The notes under the pieces: model-generated | What the model was told of the DNA's origin: nothing | The model's database searches: none | The model's input: the letters and a program-made list of their open reading frames with translations, nothing else | Source: Melastoma dodecandrum | Taxonomy: Eukaryota > Streptophyta > Magnoliopsida > Myrtales > Melastomataceae | Assembly: GCA_029817715.1 (NCBI GenBank) | Contig: JARUPY010000606.1 | Coordinates: forward strand, 7,006,001-7,070,000 | Reading direction: 5' to 3' | Length of the DNA stretch: 64,000 bases | Part shown: positions 22,173 through 35,215 of the stretch, in pieces | Numbering within the stretch: position 1 is the stretch's first letter | Layout of the letters: each line of letters starts with the position of its first letter | Translations under genes and position numbers: made by a program

Positions 22173-25100
22173 TCAGTTTACATCAGTGAATGGTGTTCTG
22201 CCTAGAATCTCTGACTCCAACAGCGTTTGAGCCTTCCCTTCGATCCTATGATGGTCGATGGAACCAGCCCGCGACTTCTCTTTACCAAGGGAAAGCCTCA
22301 TCTGTTCAATGGATGATAAACTGGGAATATTGATGGTTCGCCTTTTTAGTGTATTACTCGAATTCTGATCAACCTGCACAGTATATAGCACATACCGATT
22401 CCAAAATCACACGTTATCTTGAGTCCCACAAGTCCACACAAGTCACGCAAACTCTTCTAGCAAAATGTTACCACTGTGGATGTTACCTTGAACTCTTTTA
22501 TGAGGCAGTGCTCTGCTTTGCTGCGGATTTCTGATACAGTCTCACCGTGGTTCTCTGCCACTGATCTCAGATGGTCCATGAATGAGGCAGCAGCAGTGTC
22601 TCCTTTCTCTTTAGCATTTCGGTCCAAGCGAAGTTGATCTGAAAAAATATAAGAAGTTGTTCCAGCATTCAGAGGAGCAAGAGGCTACGAAACTAGAATT
22701 TCAGCGACATGAAATTATTTGACTAACCTTCTACATCACTAGACAAATCTTCTGCTCTAGATTTAATGGCTTCCTCAAAGAGAGATGATTTGGAATGGAA
22801 ATCATTGCACAATCCGATATTCTGACTGATACTGGTCCTGTTATAGGAATTAGGAAAAAAGCATTTGAGGAAAACAAATTAAAAGCAAATTACTCGCCCA
22901 AAGATATCATCCTAGATAATTGCTTACTGCATTGCAGATGCAACATCCAGAGTACTATCTCTCTGGAAAGTGTCAGTTACAGATTCGACGTCATTCCATT
23001 GTTTCCTGGAACTATCTAACATCTTCAAACTGCAAACACCAGAAACAACAGTCAATAACATTCCAACACAAGAGAATCAACGTTTCGCACATGGATTCTC
23101 AGCTCAATTCCCAAAGAACACATGGTCGTTCAGAGCTAACATAAGCCATTGATTGCCCCGAAGATCGGCTTACCAGCTATTGAAACAACTGTCTAGGATG
23201 GTTCTGGATTCAACTGCAGAAAAGGTGTCTTCCCAGAAATTATTTTCTGCCTCAAACGTGTATTTTCCGAGCTCTTCCTTAGCACCATCTGACATCTGCT
23301 GCATGTTGGATGTATGCCGATGTAATTGCTGGCTTTCGTAAGTAATCTTCTCGATCATGCTTTTACAAGCTTCTGATACCTATTAACCATTACAAAGTGT
23401 CAAAAGAGCAGCATGTCTTAAAATGTGCAGAAAGTGTTGTGTGAAGAGGAAATCCTAACCATTTTGTCTTTCTTTGAGGTCAAGTTCGCCAAAATTGCCG
23501 CAACCTTTTCCATAGCTAGTTTTTCTTCTCTGGCGGCCTCTTCCTGTCTCATTCAAACATGACTCAGCCAAAAAGATTCCAGTAAGATTCAAAATATCCA
23601 CATCCTGTGCACTACTACCTTGAACAATTTCTCAAAACTCTGCAGGTGATTGGATTTTTCAAGCTGATTTTCATCAACGGTTCTCTTCATTACGGAAGCA
23701 TGATTGTTGAGATCGATGAGGAAACCCAGTGTTGCGTTGGATATTAGTCTTCCCGAAATAAGAGCTCGTTGTAGCCCCTATTGCATTTTATGTGCTTATA
23801 AGTAATCGGTTTATTTGTGAATCACTATGGTACTGTCCCTGAAATTTGACAAACCTCTTCTTGTTGTTGAGCAGAAAAAGCCAATATCTCTTGCTGCTCA
23901 AGGAGAGAATTCTGGATGTCACTTATCACCTCCTTGGCTGCTGCAGCTAACTTGTGAATATGCTGCGCAATGCCGTTTGTGAAAATCATTATAAGATTTC
24001 GAGCACAAAGAAGGGGGAGAGAGATTCAAGGACAAAGAATGGGGAGAGCAATTCTAGCTCCATACATTCTGAACCGCAACCGTTTTGGATGCAATTACAG
24101 AGCTCATTTGATGGAGGCCAGAAGAAGCAGCCATCTGCATGTTCTGAGCCAAATCAACCAATGCAGATATTCCTAATTTATGCGACTCCGTCATTTTATT
24201 AATCTTTGATTGCAGGACACGCGTTGCCTGCAGACACAAATATGTTAGAGGTAATCAGCAGCAATATGCAGGAGACTGCATTAACTTTGTTACTCACATC
24301 ATGTTTGTGAGCAAGAAACGAGCATGCATTCTCTTCCATGCATCTTATTTGCTGCTGTTGTTGGGAAACCAATCCCAGCATAGTTCTGTGGAGAGCTTTT
24401 AAACTCTGATCGAGGCTCGATCCAAATGTTAAGACCGTATTGTGATTATCAGCTTCCATCCTGTTTTTTTCCTCTGTCAAACCATTCAATGAAAACAAAA
24501 ACCAGACAAAATTCATCATAATTTATGTTTTAATCAAACATTTAAATTGATCAGTATCAACATGAATGTTTGGTTTCCCAACAAAGTAGTAATTAAGATG
24601 CATGGAAGAGAAGAATAGAACAGAACAAGAACATTCATCTTTACTTCAGGCTAGTGACAGCTTGAACCATGGCCAGAAATGACAAAGATTTCTTCCACAT
24701 TCATTAGAAGTACCTAATCTCATGAACAGTGAGCTTAAATCTTCGGAAGCATCCTTCAAATCTGACCGCAAGTCCTTGGCGTACTCAATAAGAGCATTCT
24801 CTGTTCCACATAATCAATTAAAAAAGTTCTAGTTGAGCAAAATCAGGCAACCAAGGTGGGGAAAAAGTATGGAGAATGGATTTCACACATTAAAATTACC
24901 TGATTGCTGATACTTGGATATTTTGAACTCCTTTTCCTTTAACTCGGAGACAGCCAAAGTATACTTCTCTTGAAGAGAATGCAGTTCTCTTCTTGTACTT
25001 TCCAGGTCACTCTTAAAACCAGGACAGTGAGCTCTCGTTATTACAAAAAAAAAAAAATCATCTTTTCAAATCAGTAACTGAGAGATAAAATCAGGTATTC

Positions 25101-27711
25101 TTACCTTGCAATTGTTGAGTCTACCTTCTAACTCCTGTTTATCACCTTGCTCATTCAAATACAGTTTGCGGAAATTTTCCGCTTGCTGTCAGGAATAGGA
25201 GAACTTAAGCAAGCAATTTACAGAAAGAAAGAAAAAATCAAGTGGTCCGAGAGCAGCTTACCTTCTTGCTCTGCGAGAGCTTACTCTCCAATTCTTCTAT
25301 TCTTTCATTTCTTGCCTGAAATAGATCGCGATGCCATGTTTCAGAGGAAGAGGTAGCAGAAAAACAACAGATATATTTCACCATCAAATATATTCAATGT
25401 AAGCTGGGCTTCCCAACGTGCGACATAACAGCAGAAATTTGTTTCTTTTGCATTCATATGGAGGACACTGATTTCACAAACCTTTTTCTCTGTCTCTTCT
25501 TGTGCAAATCTATCATGCGGAATATAGATACCATTCTTCTCTCTCGCAGCTCGAACATCTACATTTGTTCATGATCTTAATGTCAGCCTCACAACATGAC
25601 AAATAGCACAGTCAATAATTCCTCACCTTCTCTCATTCTTTCCATTTCTGCATACAAGTCCTTGAGCAACAAGGCTTTTGAGATTTTCTGGTTTGCCTGC
25701 AAGCACACTCCCGTCAATATAGGGGAAAGTGCTATGAATAAAACCACGATAAACAAAGACACCAGGTGAAACCTCTGGTTTATTCTTTATGTTTTTGGCA
25801 CGGTAGGCATAGTCTAACGTGCTCAAAGTTTCTTCCAAACAATGAGCTGAAGGCGATATGGTTGCGATGATGCAGGTTTTTGTTTTCCCTCCCAGAGAAT
25901 CTCTCAGTATTCTTGTGAGCTTGCTATCTCTGACCAGGCATGTGCAAAGCCATAGAATCGTTAGTGTACATTTTTGAAGAATCTGGCTTTAGTATGTTTG
26001 CTGAACTTTGTAAGTTGTTATGTAAGGCTAACCTGTATGGTACGTGAGGCGAATGTTCTACAAGAGCATTTATCACTCTACCCAATGTAAGTAAGCTTTT
26101 GTTTATCTCCCCCGCTTCTTTCGCTCGCCCCTGCAATAGAATATGAGAGTCAGTCCTAAAATTAAAATTTTTTCTGTAAGGCATCCAAGGGGAGTGACAG
26201 GAGTTGTCGCACGTCTCTTGATCCGGAACGCGAAATATTTTCTGATCCTGCCAAATCGACGAGACAAAGTTTTCCACATTTTATGAGTTCCTCATCCCCG
26301 ATGGTAGTCTCCTTGATGTACACCATTATAGAAAAGACGGAGTGGGACCGACTGCAGCAGAAGAACAGCAGTACTTTCCTTAAAGTAGGAACTTTTCACT
26401 AAAAAGCGACTTGGTAATATATCCTGTGTACCTGCTGCGCTTGTTCAACAAAGTGTCTGCAGTTCGCCTTTTAGCCGCTCCTTGCTCCAAAAGTGTGTAG
26501 ATCTCATTTGCACTGTATACAGCTACTTCCTCAAGGCCTCTAACAAAGACGCAGCCCTTTCCATCCTCCATTAAGGAGATAGGCCTCTTTTGCCTTTCCT
26601 CTGCAAATCTGACGACGTCTTCCGAAGCCAGCAAGTCAGTTACTTCTTCATTGTAGAGTTCCAGAAATGTCACTTTCATACTATAATCAGCATTCTGCGC
26701 CTCCAGAGTATCAAAAATTTGGCGAACTGCTCTTGGAATTACACCTGTCTCTGCTGTTAGTTCGCTGGACTGAACATGAAAAAGACCAGTTCCAGCATCA
26801 GAATTCACATAAAAAATATGTGAAATATATTACGAATAAACCGCTATGTGTATTCTTGTAACCTTGCTATTCATTCCACCCTCCATTGTATATGTCTTGC
26901 CGGTGCCTGTTTGCCCGTAGGCAAAAACGGTGCAATTGAATCCATCCAGTACTTGTTCAACTATAGGCGCAACAGCTTGGTCATAGATTGATCTTTGTTG
27001 CGCTTTGGGTCCAAAGACCTAACACAGGTGTAAAATACATACTCAGCTGATTCACTCTTTCTAAGGCAAAAGTCGATCGATTCGAACAACTGCCGTATCA
27101 TGTACCTTGTCGAAGGTAAAAACTCGATCTGTTTGCTTGTTAATCGGATTCTGTGTGACGGTAACTTCTCTTCTTTGCTCGTTGCATGAAATGACGCTCG
27201 AAGCATTCATCCTTTGTTCATCATCATTGAATGGTCTGAAACTCACATGGACAATTAGTGGATCAAAAAAGAGTCCAGAAACAGATCAACGGTGACGCAA
27301 ATGATCAATAATCTTCAGCCATAGGGTAAGTTTCATCACAACACACTACAATCCATCCGAATATTCCACCAAATATCAGTACACGCTAAATTCAAGCTCC
27401 GTCCATTCTAAAAGCGGGTATACTCAGACATCCCAAAATAAGGTTTTCCCTATCACATCTAACAAAGCAGAATGTGCGTATGAACCCAGGATTAGTGAAG
27501 AGGAATCGATGACAAGAATCCCCCACCTGCATCTGAGCAGAACCTGAACATTAACCTCTCCCCTGCTATCCCTATCCTGACGGTTAGAATTCCACTCGGG
27601 CCCTCTAAAGTCAGGGCGCCGCTTCTCCGGCCGCGGCGTGAGGAACGGGGAAGGGGACGGCATAACCCCTATCTTAGCCTTCCTGAAGTGGTCCGGCCCG
27701 GGGGACATCAT
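22173..27711 (-). CDS. KIN5: Kinesin-5 (BimC/Eg5 family) motor protein, 23 exons
   Basis: Minus-strand exons by their outer ends: 27711-27527, 27235-27106, 27018-26863, 26769-26432, 26351-26213, 26130-26033, 25929-25773, 25696-25627, 25558-25482, 25315-25262, 25185-25105, 25011-24900, 24800-24714, 24473-24298, 24227-24066, 23962-23855, 23777-23619, 23543-23460, 23379-23174, 23029-22928, 22825-22728, 22638-22487 and 22373-22173. All phases agree, giving 1,043 residues, the expected size. The motor domain (about 50-400) has the P-loop GQTGTGKT (140-147), switch I NKRSSRSHS, switch [10 protein letters not shown], and [20 protein letters not shown]. Long coiled coil follows. The tail near [17 protein letters not shown] sits where plant kinesin-5 carries its conserved end. 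Kinesin-5 tetramers slide antiparallel microtubules in spindle and phragmoplast. The exon 20/21 junction was chosen to keep the frame. Confidence 0.95.
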
Positions 27712-28238
27712 CTCTATACCCTAAAACCTGCCAACCACCGAAGCATTCACGCCACGAATTCCGACCCCCGACAGATCCGACGGAACGTCCTCATCGATGC
27801 AAGGGGAAACAGAAACCATCCTTACCAAAGAGTTCAGGGAGGAAGGAGCTGGAGCAGACGATTGTAGTGGCAAAGAAAGAGTGAGAGGGGGGCCGCCAGA
27901 AAGAGGAAGTGCCAAAGTCTTAAGTGAAATTTGAATCTCACGTTGCAACGGTTGGATAAGTAGATCCCGACACGTGTCAGTGGTTCCCTGGCGACCAACC
28001 CCCATGACATACAAAAAAGCCTTATGGTACAAAATACATCGGGTAATTTTGAGCCTAAATAGGAAATAACATTGTACAAGTTTGAATCGAGTGGGAAGTA
28101 ACATTTTAAATTTTGTTCAGCGCACCCATTCCCCCCTTATTGGGGATAAGCTTGAGATCCAGACAAGAAGGAAAAACAAATAAATATTCTCTTCTCTTCT
28201 TCAGAAAAGATGGAAGTAATTTTCGGGACCAATAATAA

Positions 28239-28713
28239 AGTTTGTATGTAAATATAGTTAGTTTAAAAAATTATGAAATACGATTTTTTTAATTTTTAAT
28301 ATTTTAAAATATAGTTTTTATGTCCGGTATTTAGAATCGTGACAATAAAGATATAAAAAATTCACATACTTAAAAATAAAGAAGTGATCTGAGACCGCTA
28401 AATTATGATACTTTGAAAAAAAATTATTAAAAATAGCTTCTGTTATTGTAGAAGTAGCGTCATGATCCAAGATTGCGACACCAATCCAGTATTGGATTGT
28501 GGACTACAATACTTTATCAAATACACGGTATTAGACCGCGACACTACTCCGACAACAGAGTAATAAGATTTTCTCCAAGTGCCTTAGTGTCGTGATTCTA
28601 GATCGCGTCTTCAATTAAATTAGCAAGTATGGCCATTTCGGACTGCGAACCTCACAAATTATAACCATATTTTGGGATTTTATCTTAAACAATTATAATT
28701 ACGTACAAAAGAC
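28239..28713. mobile_element. Decayed relative of the GC-hairpin inverted-repeat element
   Basis: The left edge (AGTTTGTATGTAAATATAG then TTAGTTTAAAAAATTATG) lines up with the left terminal repeat of the element at 50837 (GAGTTTTGTACGGAAATACG then GTTAGTTTTAAAAAAAATTTG). The right edge (AACCATATTTTGGGATTTTA ... ACGTACAAAAGAC) lines up with the right terminal repeat of the same element (ACCATATTTTACG ... CGTACAAAACTC). Between them are short related blocks (GACCGCTA, GATTGCGACACC, GACCGCGACACTA, GATCGCG, GACTGCGA) spaced roughly 40-60 bp, and one hairpin (CAATCCA-GTAT-TGGATTG). I see no target duplication. Homology is judged by eye and is diverged; treat as a probable non-autonomous remnant. 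Confidence 0.55.
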
Positions 28714-28944
28714 AAAAGCTAAACCAAAAAGGCTGGCGTTAACAAATAGGCCTTAAAGAGTCTCGGGCTCCATCAGCCCATTGTCGAAGACAAAGTTTGC
28801 GACAGTAAAATATAATATTTTAATTTTAATTTTTTGAAAAAGTGAGGAACTATTATTATTAACATGAAAAATGGGATGATGCACATAATATTTTTGTCTG
28901 GTGGGGATGATGAGGTGGATGGTCGGCCCAATCGCAGGTGTGTC

Positions 28945-29015
28945 GTTCACGTGGGGGAGACTTGCCACGTTGGCACGTCCCTTTGGCCAATCACGCCGCC
29001 CCTCCCCACGTGGCC
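28945..29015. promoter_or_regulatory. G-box/ACGT cluster upstream of TIGR01589 gene
   Basis: CACGTG occurs at 28948-28953 and 29007-29012, with CACGTT (28966) and GCACGT (28974) between them and a CCAAT box (about 28987). Such clusters bind bZIP/bHLH factors in plant promoters (light, ABA or stress responses). The nearest plus-strand start is at 29412, about 400 bp downstream. Regulation of that gene is inferred. Confidence 0.5.
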
Positions 29016-29411
29016 ACACCCCCCCGCTCAAATAAAGTATTCCTAATTTTGGCAACACTCCACTTTTCTTTATTATTCTTAGCCTAACCTGTCATGTCTC
29101 TAGCATTTGGCAAATGCCGCCATTATTGTGGCGTAATATTATAGAATTTAATAATATTATTATTATCATTAATTTCATAAATGTTATTAAATTTGACGTC
29201 TGCTGAAGCAATAAAATTTCGGTACTGTATTTCGTTGACATAATTGGAAGTCCATGGAGAATAACGTAAAGGCTAGCAGCATAATTAAACAAATAATAAA
29301 CGCGCTTCCTTCTCCCCCCCCTCCACCTTCATTTTCACCATCACCCAAACCCTCTTTACTTTCCTCTCTCCCGGCCCGGCAGATCGTTTCCGAGCGGCTG
29401 TCTCTCTCGTC

Positions 29412-29929
29412 ATGGGGGATTCTTCACCTTCCCCGTCGTCGTCGTCGTCTTCGGCAGAGTACATCCACAAGGTACTGTTATTGGAATCGTCGGTCCTTTC
29501 CCTTCCCTCCTTCGCGGGGGAGAACGCGTGTGTATTGACTTTGATGAACATCGAGGCAGGTGCATAGGCTGATAGAGGAGTGCATCCTGTTCAACATGAG
29601 CAGAGAAGAGTGCATGGACGCTCTCGTCAAGCACGCCGGCATCCCGCCCATCGTCACCTCCACCGGTAACCTCCCTAACCCCCCTCCCACCGCAAAATTC
29701 CGATCCTCTGATCTGTCGGAAACTGAATCTTCGTCGGGCCTACGCAGTATGGAAGGAGCTGGAGAAGGAGAACAGAGGATTCTTCGAGGCCTACACGAAG
29801 CAGCGAGGGGAATTGGCCACGACCACGACCATGACCCCCGCCTCCTCTCGCGACGACAACCGTGAGATCGAGGCAAACCGGCGGAGGATCAGGAAGATTC
29901 TCTCCGATTCCACCAAAGTCCAACCTTAA
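29412..29929 (+). CDS. TIGR01589 plant-specific domain protein (A_thal_3526)
   Basis: Three exons, 29412-29471, 29560-29665 and 29748-29929; 115 residues. The start MGDSSPSPSSSSS is followed by YIHKVHRLIEECILFNMSRE, ECMDALVKHAGIPPIVTST and VWKELEKENRGFFEAYTKQR. This helix-rich block is the plant-specific TIGR01589/A_thal_3526 domain, whose function is unknown. The exon borders fall exactly at the ends of the recognisable blocks. The protein has no signal peptide or membrane segment; a polar tail (REIEANRRRIRKILSDST) closes it. A serine run in exon 1 comes from a TCG repeat. No damage seen. Confidence 0.88.
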
Positions 29930-31984
29930 CTCTGGCCCTCCCCCAACTTCGTTTGTTTTTTATGCCAGTCATGTTCGTCCGCATAACGACGTAGGTTTTG
30001 GCTTTCAAGTTTGCCATTTTGTTTCTTGTCCACTCCATCCAACTCCCTCCTCTATGTTCGTCACGTGTTGCCCAAAAGCGACCCTAAATAAATTCGGTCC
30101 GAAATTCTCGTTCCCGTGCCCATTCGACCCGACCCCGATCATGCCATCCAATGCACGCCAAACATCCTCCATATAACATATCGACTTTATATTATACGTC
30201 AAATCAGCTAAAAAGGTCTAGGGGAAAAACATCATGTCATGGGATGAAAATCTCTGTAACAAAATAAAGGAACGTGCGAAGGGCAATCTGCGGGTGGACC
30301 CAATCGCAGTCCAACTCCCACGTGGGAACCGTGATCCTACGGACATCAATAATTTCGGTCAAATCAAAATAAAACCTCTTATCTTTTAAGAGGAGGTGGT
30401 GCCCGGTAACTTACGATTCAATCCGCCGGGGGGTGGGGGGGCGTTTGGATTTTGGACCAACAAAATGGAAGCCGTATTCACTACTCTTTCTTCAGTTTTT
30501 GGTTTCTTTGTCCAAATTACGCCAAACCGCGAGTACTAACAAGACTCGTGCCGTCGGCTTGTCGCCATCGCCTAGTCCCTTAAAACTGGAGAGTTCCGTC
30601 TGGATCACAAGAACTCGTGAAAATTAATTTTTGGTCAAATAATTAAAAAATATATTATACATTGTACCAATTTTTTTCGATTTATCTTATGTTTTAGACT
30701 TTCGAAATCATACATGTACTTACTACTTTATATCAAATTTATCGTTGTTCGTTTAGTGTTGGAAAGTAGGTCACTCTCCTTGTTAACCCATCAGAATCGA
30801 TGCGTTGACCAAAAACTCTAATTCCCCCAATTTTTCTGTACATTGGCTCCTCCGCTATTCTCGTTATTCCTCGGTCTCCGTCCCTACGCCCCTGTTCCTA
30901 CACCCCTGTTTCTCCAGCCCCGTTCTTCCGCCCCACCCTCACCCTCAGCAGTTGTTATCGATCCTCACCCTCAGCAGCTGTTGTGGACCCGCCTTTGGTT
31001 CCACCGTTGTTGGATCACAGTGAGTCTTGAGTGACAGTGGCGATTGATTATTGGTGGTGGTCGGCACAGTAGGTCTTGGTACCCTCAACAGCTGAATACA
31101 ACGCTCGACGGATGCAGAAGACGACGAGAAGGCAACAGGGAAGCGCAATATCGACATTGAGGCCGGTCGTGGTGGTTTGTTTTCATTGGGAATTTCGCCA
31201 GCAAAGGGTTTCGTTTGGTTTGGGGGGAGGGGAACTGATTAGAGAGTATATATGTGTTTGAAGTTCAAAGAACATGACTGAAAAGACGGGGATTAAGCGG
31301 TTCTGGTGTTATTCCTATTTCGCCCTTCGCTACTCCTGCTATCGGCTTTCCAGTGAAGAGGGCATTTTAGTACTGAAGAAAATTTATAAGGGCGCATATT
31401 GGGCCGGCCTCAGGCCCAAAATCGCACGTTTTAAACTTGTCCAGTCGCTTTTTAATCGACCTTCTAACTTCTTCTCTACCTTCCGCGTGAGATCCGAGGC
31501 TCACCCATTCATTTCCTTCCTCCTCCTTTTCATGTCGTCATTCGAGGTGTATCGTTGAGCTCGGCATGGGGCCGTCGCTTCGGTGGAGGTTCGCGGTTTG
31601 CGTCTCCGACCGCCGCCTCGCTTCGTCAAGCGGAGCTTTGTCGCTTTCTTTCATCTGGCTGCCCGTGTTCGTCCGAGATTTCTCTGGCGCACTCTCGGTT
31701 TTGTAGGGTCGACATGGTGCGACTTTCGAGTTTCTTCGAGGCATTGATTTTGAGTCTTGATGAAGTGATTTCCTCAACGTTGTGCCATGGCATTAAAATT
31801 CCTAAGTTTGTTTGATCGCAGTGCACCCCATTGACTGCGGCTCGGATGCTCTCTCCTGTTTGGGGCTTGTATTGATGACTGTCAAATGGTTGGATGGATT
31901 TCAAATGTATTCGATTTTTCCATTCCGTTGTCTGCATAATTCGTCAATAAATAATCTTGGTTCTCATGGCTGAACGTGTTGCAG
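29930..31984. other. Intergenic region upstream of TRM-like locus
   Basis: About 2 kb without a supported gene. A C-rich stretch with repeated CCTACGCCCCTGTTCCTAC/CACCCCTGTTTCTCC and CCTCACCCTCAGCAG blocks lies at 30880-30980. Exon 1 and the promoter of the TRM-like locus are probably between 31440 and 31980, but I could not identify the expected first coding exon. Confidence 0.4.
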
Positions 31985-34900
31985 GAAGCTGAAGTTAGAA
32001 GGCAATCCCCTGGTGTAATTGCGAAACTGATGGGTCTTGAGGGAATTCCATCTCATTCTCAGCAGATTTCTGGTAGGTCACGAAGGAGGCAAGTGGAAGA
32101 TCATCACACGAAAAGGAATGTAGAAAAAGCAGAGAAAAGTGGATATATTTCCAACCATGGGTCCTCTAGAAGAAGCTCAAAAGGCGAGGAAGATTTTAAA
32201 GATGTTTTTGAAGTTATCGACTGGTCAAAGTTAAGCTTCAAGATTCAAAGGAGTTTGACGACACAGTGAAGGTGCTCCTCTCAAATAAGGATCTGCTTCC
32301 AAATGTTTTGCAGCACCCAGATCCCTTGTTTTCAAACCACGTAAATGATGTATGGGAAACCACTTTTGTATCCCACTGGAGCAAAAATGCATCAGTCAGA
32401 AATCCAGTAGTTGCTCGATGTTGCGAAACCAGCAATCCCTACTCAAAATCGTCTAGTGAGACTGTTCCTCCTAAGAGGGGAAGATCTCTCGAGAATTTCC
32501 AGAACTGTGTTCCTTCTCAAACTCCAATTGCTTTGGATGATAGTTCATACATATCAACTAAAGGAGGAAGCCGGCATAGTTTTCCCACCAGGATAGTTGT
32601 TCTGAAACCACACCTTGGGAATGGTGATTATACTCCTGAAACAAATTTATCTCCTTCTGGGCAATTTTTATTCTTAGACTTGGACATTCCTTCTGAATTT
32701 TCAAGTGATAAGAGTTTAGAGACTAAGTCAGTCCATGGGAAAAGGAACACTGATAAATCAGAAAAATCTAAAAGTATCCCTAGAGAAGTTAGTAGGAGGT
32801 CAAAAGGCAGAAATGCCAATGTTAGTTCAATTAGTGTGCCATCAGTTAGAGACAAGGTTAATTCTGAGGATGAAAGCTCTTCAAACGTTTCTCTTGATGA
32901 GTTTTCCTATGACTCAGATGGAGAGGCTAAAAGGAGGCTCTCCAAGAGGTGAGAACTAGCTCGCAAACCTTGTAACAAAGGAGAATACAGTAAGGGTAGA
33001 ACGCTTGCCGAAATGCTCGCTGTTCCTGATAGACTTGCGAGACAAACAGATGTACACAAGATAGGTCAGCAAGGATCGAAGAAGGTATCGGTTACCTCTG
33101 CCGAGCTGTCTGGCATCAGCAGCAGAGATGGCTGGAAGCATGTAGTCTCAGGAAAATTTTCAAGGTCTAGATCTCTTCCCGGTTCATCCACATTGATAAG
33201 ATCCGATGTACCAAAATTCCCTAGGACATGTAGGGGTCGTCATGCTTCTTGTGATTTTGTGAAGACAATATCTAGGGAGGTGACAAGGTGGGATAACCAT
33301 AGTCCGATGAAAGGTGATACCAATGCTTTTGATAGATTGGCTACTGGCAGTTTAAGATACTCCTGTAGTGAACTTAACTCTCCCAGATTCAGAAGTGGTT
33401 ACTGTAGTGATGTTTCATCAGTCTCTGAGTTAATCTGTGGCAAGATTGCAATCAGACCAAAAGAGATAATTCAATCTCCATGGGTTGCTGGGGAGGAGGA
33501 AACCAGGGCGAAGCCTTTTTCTTTTCATCATTCTGAAGCTTCTTTGCAGCAATTAGATTCCTCCATAGGGTTCCTTGATGAATTACTGTCAAAGGTTTGA
33601 TGTTGTACCCTCTTTTTTAATGGTTTTTTCAGCTTCCTAATTCTGCTCCTGTCTAGGAAATACGGGTTGAAGGTGGTCAGAAGTATCTTGGAAACATGAG
33701 GATAAGATTTAATGATCAGGCATGCACTTGATATCATGCAGGAACTGCCCGGAGTGATCCCTGAAAATTGCAGAAGAGCAGCTCATGACTCCGTACCTGA
33801 ACCAGACTCTTCTACTGTTTCTAAAAGGCTGATCAACCAAGTCCAGTTTCAGTTTTGGACGCTGCATTTGCTGATGATTTTTCTTACAGTCCCGAATACT
33901 TTGAGAGTCTCAGTGCGGACCTTCATGGTAGTGGGAGAGCTTTTTGACAATGTTGTTATATACCCTGTTGTCCATTATCATATCACTGTTCTATGCATGC
34001 AGGACAGTTTCAATCATCCTATTATTCTTGTTGCTTGCTTCTTGCTGTTCAAATCTGCATCTTTTTTACTTTGAAGTGAGTGCTGAGTGGCTATTAGGTT
34101 ACAGCTGCTCTTTCTGTAGCCTACTCAATGAAATTCCACCACTAGTTCTTTTTGTTGATAAGTTTTTTTTTCAAAATGAGCTTTGAGTTGGATGTCCCAT
34201 GCCTGACCCACTATACCAGATTAGCTCTCAACGCCTTTCTATTATCTCTCCATTGTGATGATCTGATTCTATGCAAAGATGATACTTGATAGCTGACAAT
34301 TTCAATGTTTCTGTTCGCATCTGAAGCTGTAATCTTTACATAATTCTGATTTTTTCCCTCTAATTTCTTCAACAGGACTTCGCGTGAAGCTTGAGCTACT
34401 CAAACTTGAGTCTAGAGCTTACATGGAGGGATCTGGGTTTATGTCGGACTGTGACAGCACCAGTGGGGGGTTTCCGCAGTTGTTGGAAGGAAGAGCATTC
34501 CGTAAACCTCCAATAAACTGGGAGTTCTCCTACGTAGCAGACATGCTTAGAGCCTCTGGTTTTAGAGATTGCGACCCTGGAAATTTCATCACAAAATGGC
34601 ACTCACCGGAATATCCAGCTGGCCCATCAGTGTTTGAAGAACTGGAGAAAATATATGAAAGCCATAGTCCCTCAGTGTCTGAAAGAAAGCTGCTTTTTGA
34701 CCTGATAAATTTGAGCATCCCGGAAATATACCGACCCCTCATGGACCCACACCCAAGGCTGGGGCCAGTTGCCTTGATGTTCCATTTGAATTGGAGGAAA
34801 AATCCTTTGCAGGAAATTCTGATGAGGCTCGTGGTGAGCCATAAGAAGGATGGCAAGGAGGGGCTTGATAGGTCTTTAATTAGTCACTCTGAGTGGTTGT

Positions 34901-34995
34901 ACTTAACCGGTGACATAGATCTAATCGGTAAGGTGCTCAGCAATATATTGGAGTTGGAGTTGATCGATGGATTACTTTCTAGCTGTGTGATGTAG
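31985..34995 (+). pseudogene. TRM/DUF4378 protein gene (At3g53540-like) with three lesions
   Basis: Exons 31985-33594, 33742-33927 and 34376-34995 match a large plant protein of the TON1-recruiting-motif family: SPGVIAKLMGLEGIPSHSQ at the start, KGEEDFKDVFEVIDWSKL, KVLLSNKDLLPNVLQHPD, RTLAEMLAVPDR, SPEYFESLSADLH, then the C-terminal DUF4378 block (WEFSYVADMLRASGF, FEELEKIYE, MDPHPRLGPV, HSEWLYLTGDIDLIGK). Three disruptions are visible: a frameshift at about 32245-32250 (IQ|EFDDTVK continues in another frame), an in-frame TGA at 32950-32952 between SKR and ELARK, and a frameshift at about 33822-33828 before DQPSPVSVLDAAF. No first exon with the usual N-terminus was found. TRM proteins help place the preprophase band and microtubule arrays. 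Either a recent pseudogene or a locus with base errors. Confidence 0.75.
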
Positions 34996-35215
34996 AAACT
35001 AGTGATAGCCGTCTGTATCTAATGACCATACGATGCTTATGTTAAATATTCTCCCTTAAATGTATGACATCCTTATTTGGGTATGCTGAAAACTTGCAAG
35101 TTCATTCATCAATTGATCCACCTGTTAGTATAGGGTTTTGATCGATTCATGAAACTCAGCTTGACTAAAGTTAGGGCGGACAAAACCCACAGTATCGTCG
35201 CCGTGTATGTTTGTT

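Larger units (their letters stand above)
27712..29411. other. Intergenic region between kinesin-5 and TIGR01589 gene
   Basis: From 27712 to about 28100 is the kinesin leader/promoter. From 28239 to 28713 lies a degenerate inverted-repeat element (listed separately). The segment 28714-28900 is AT-rich; 28940-29015 has clustered ACGT motifs (listed separately); 29130-29180 is an AT-rich ATT/AATAAT stretch. Confidence 0.55.

Noticed and set aside
34996..35215. Gap between the TRM-like locus and the GPR107-like remnant as a gene
   Set aside because: Only about 220 bp, AT-rich, no open frame; most likely 3' UTR remnants.
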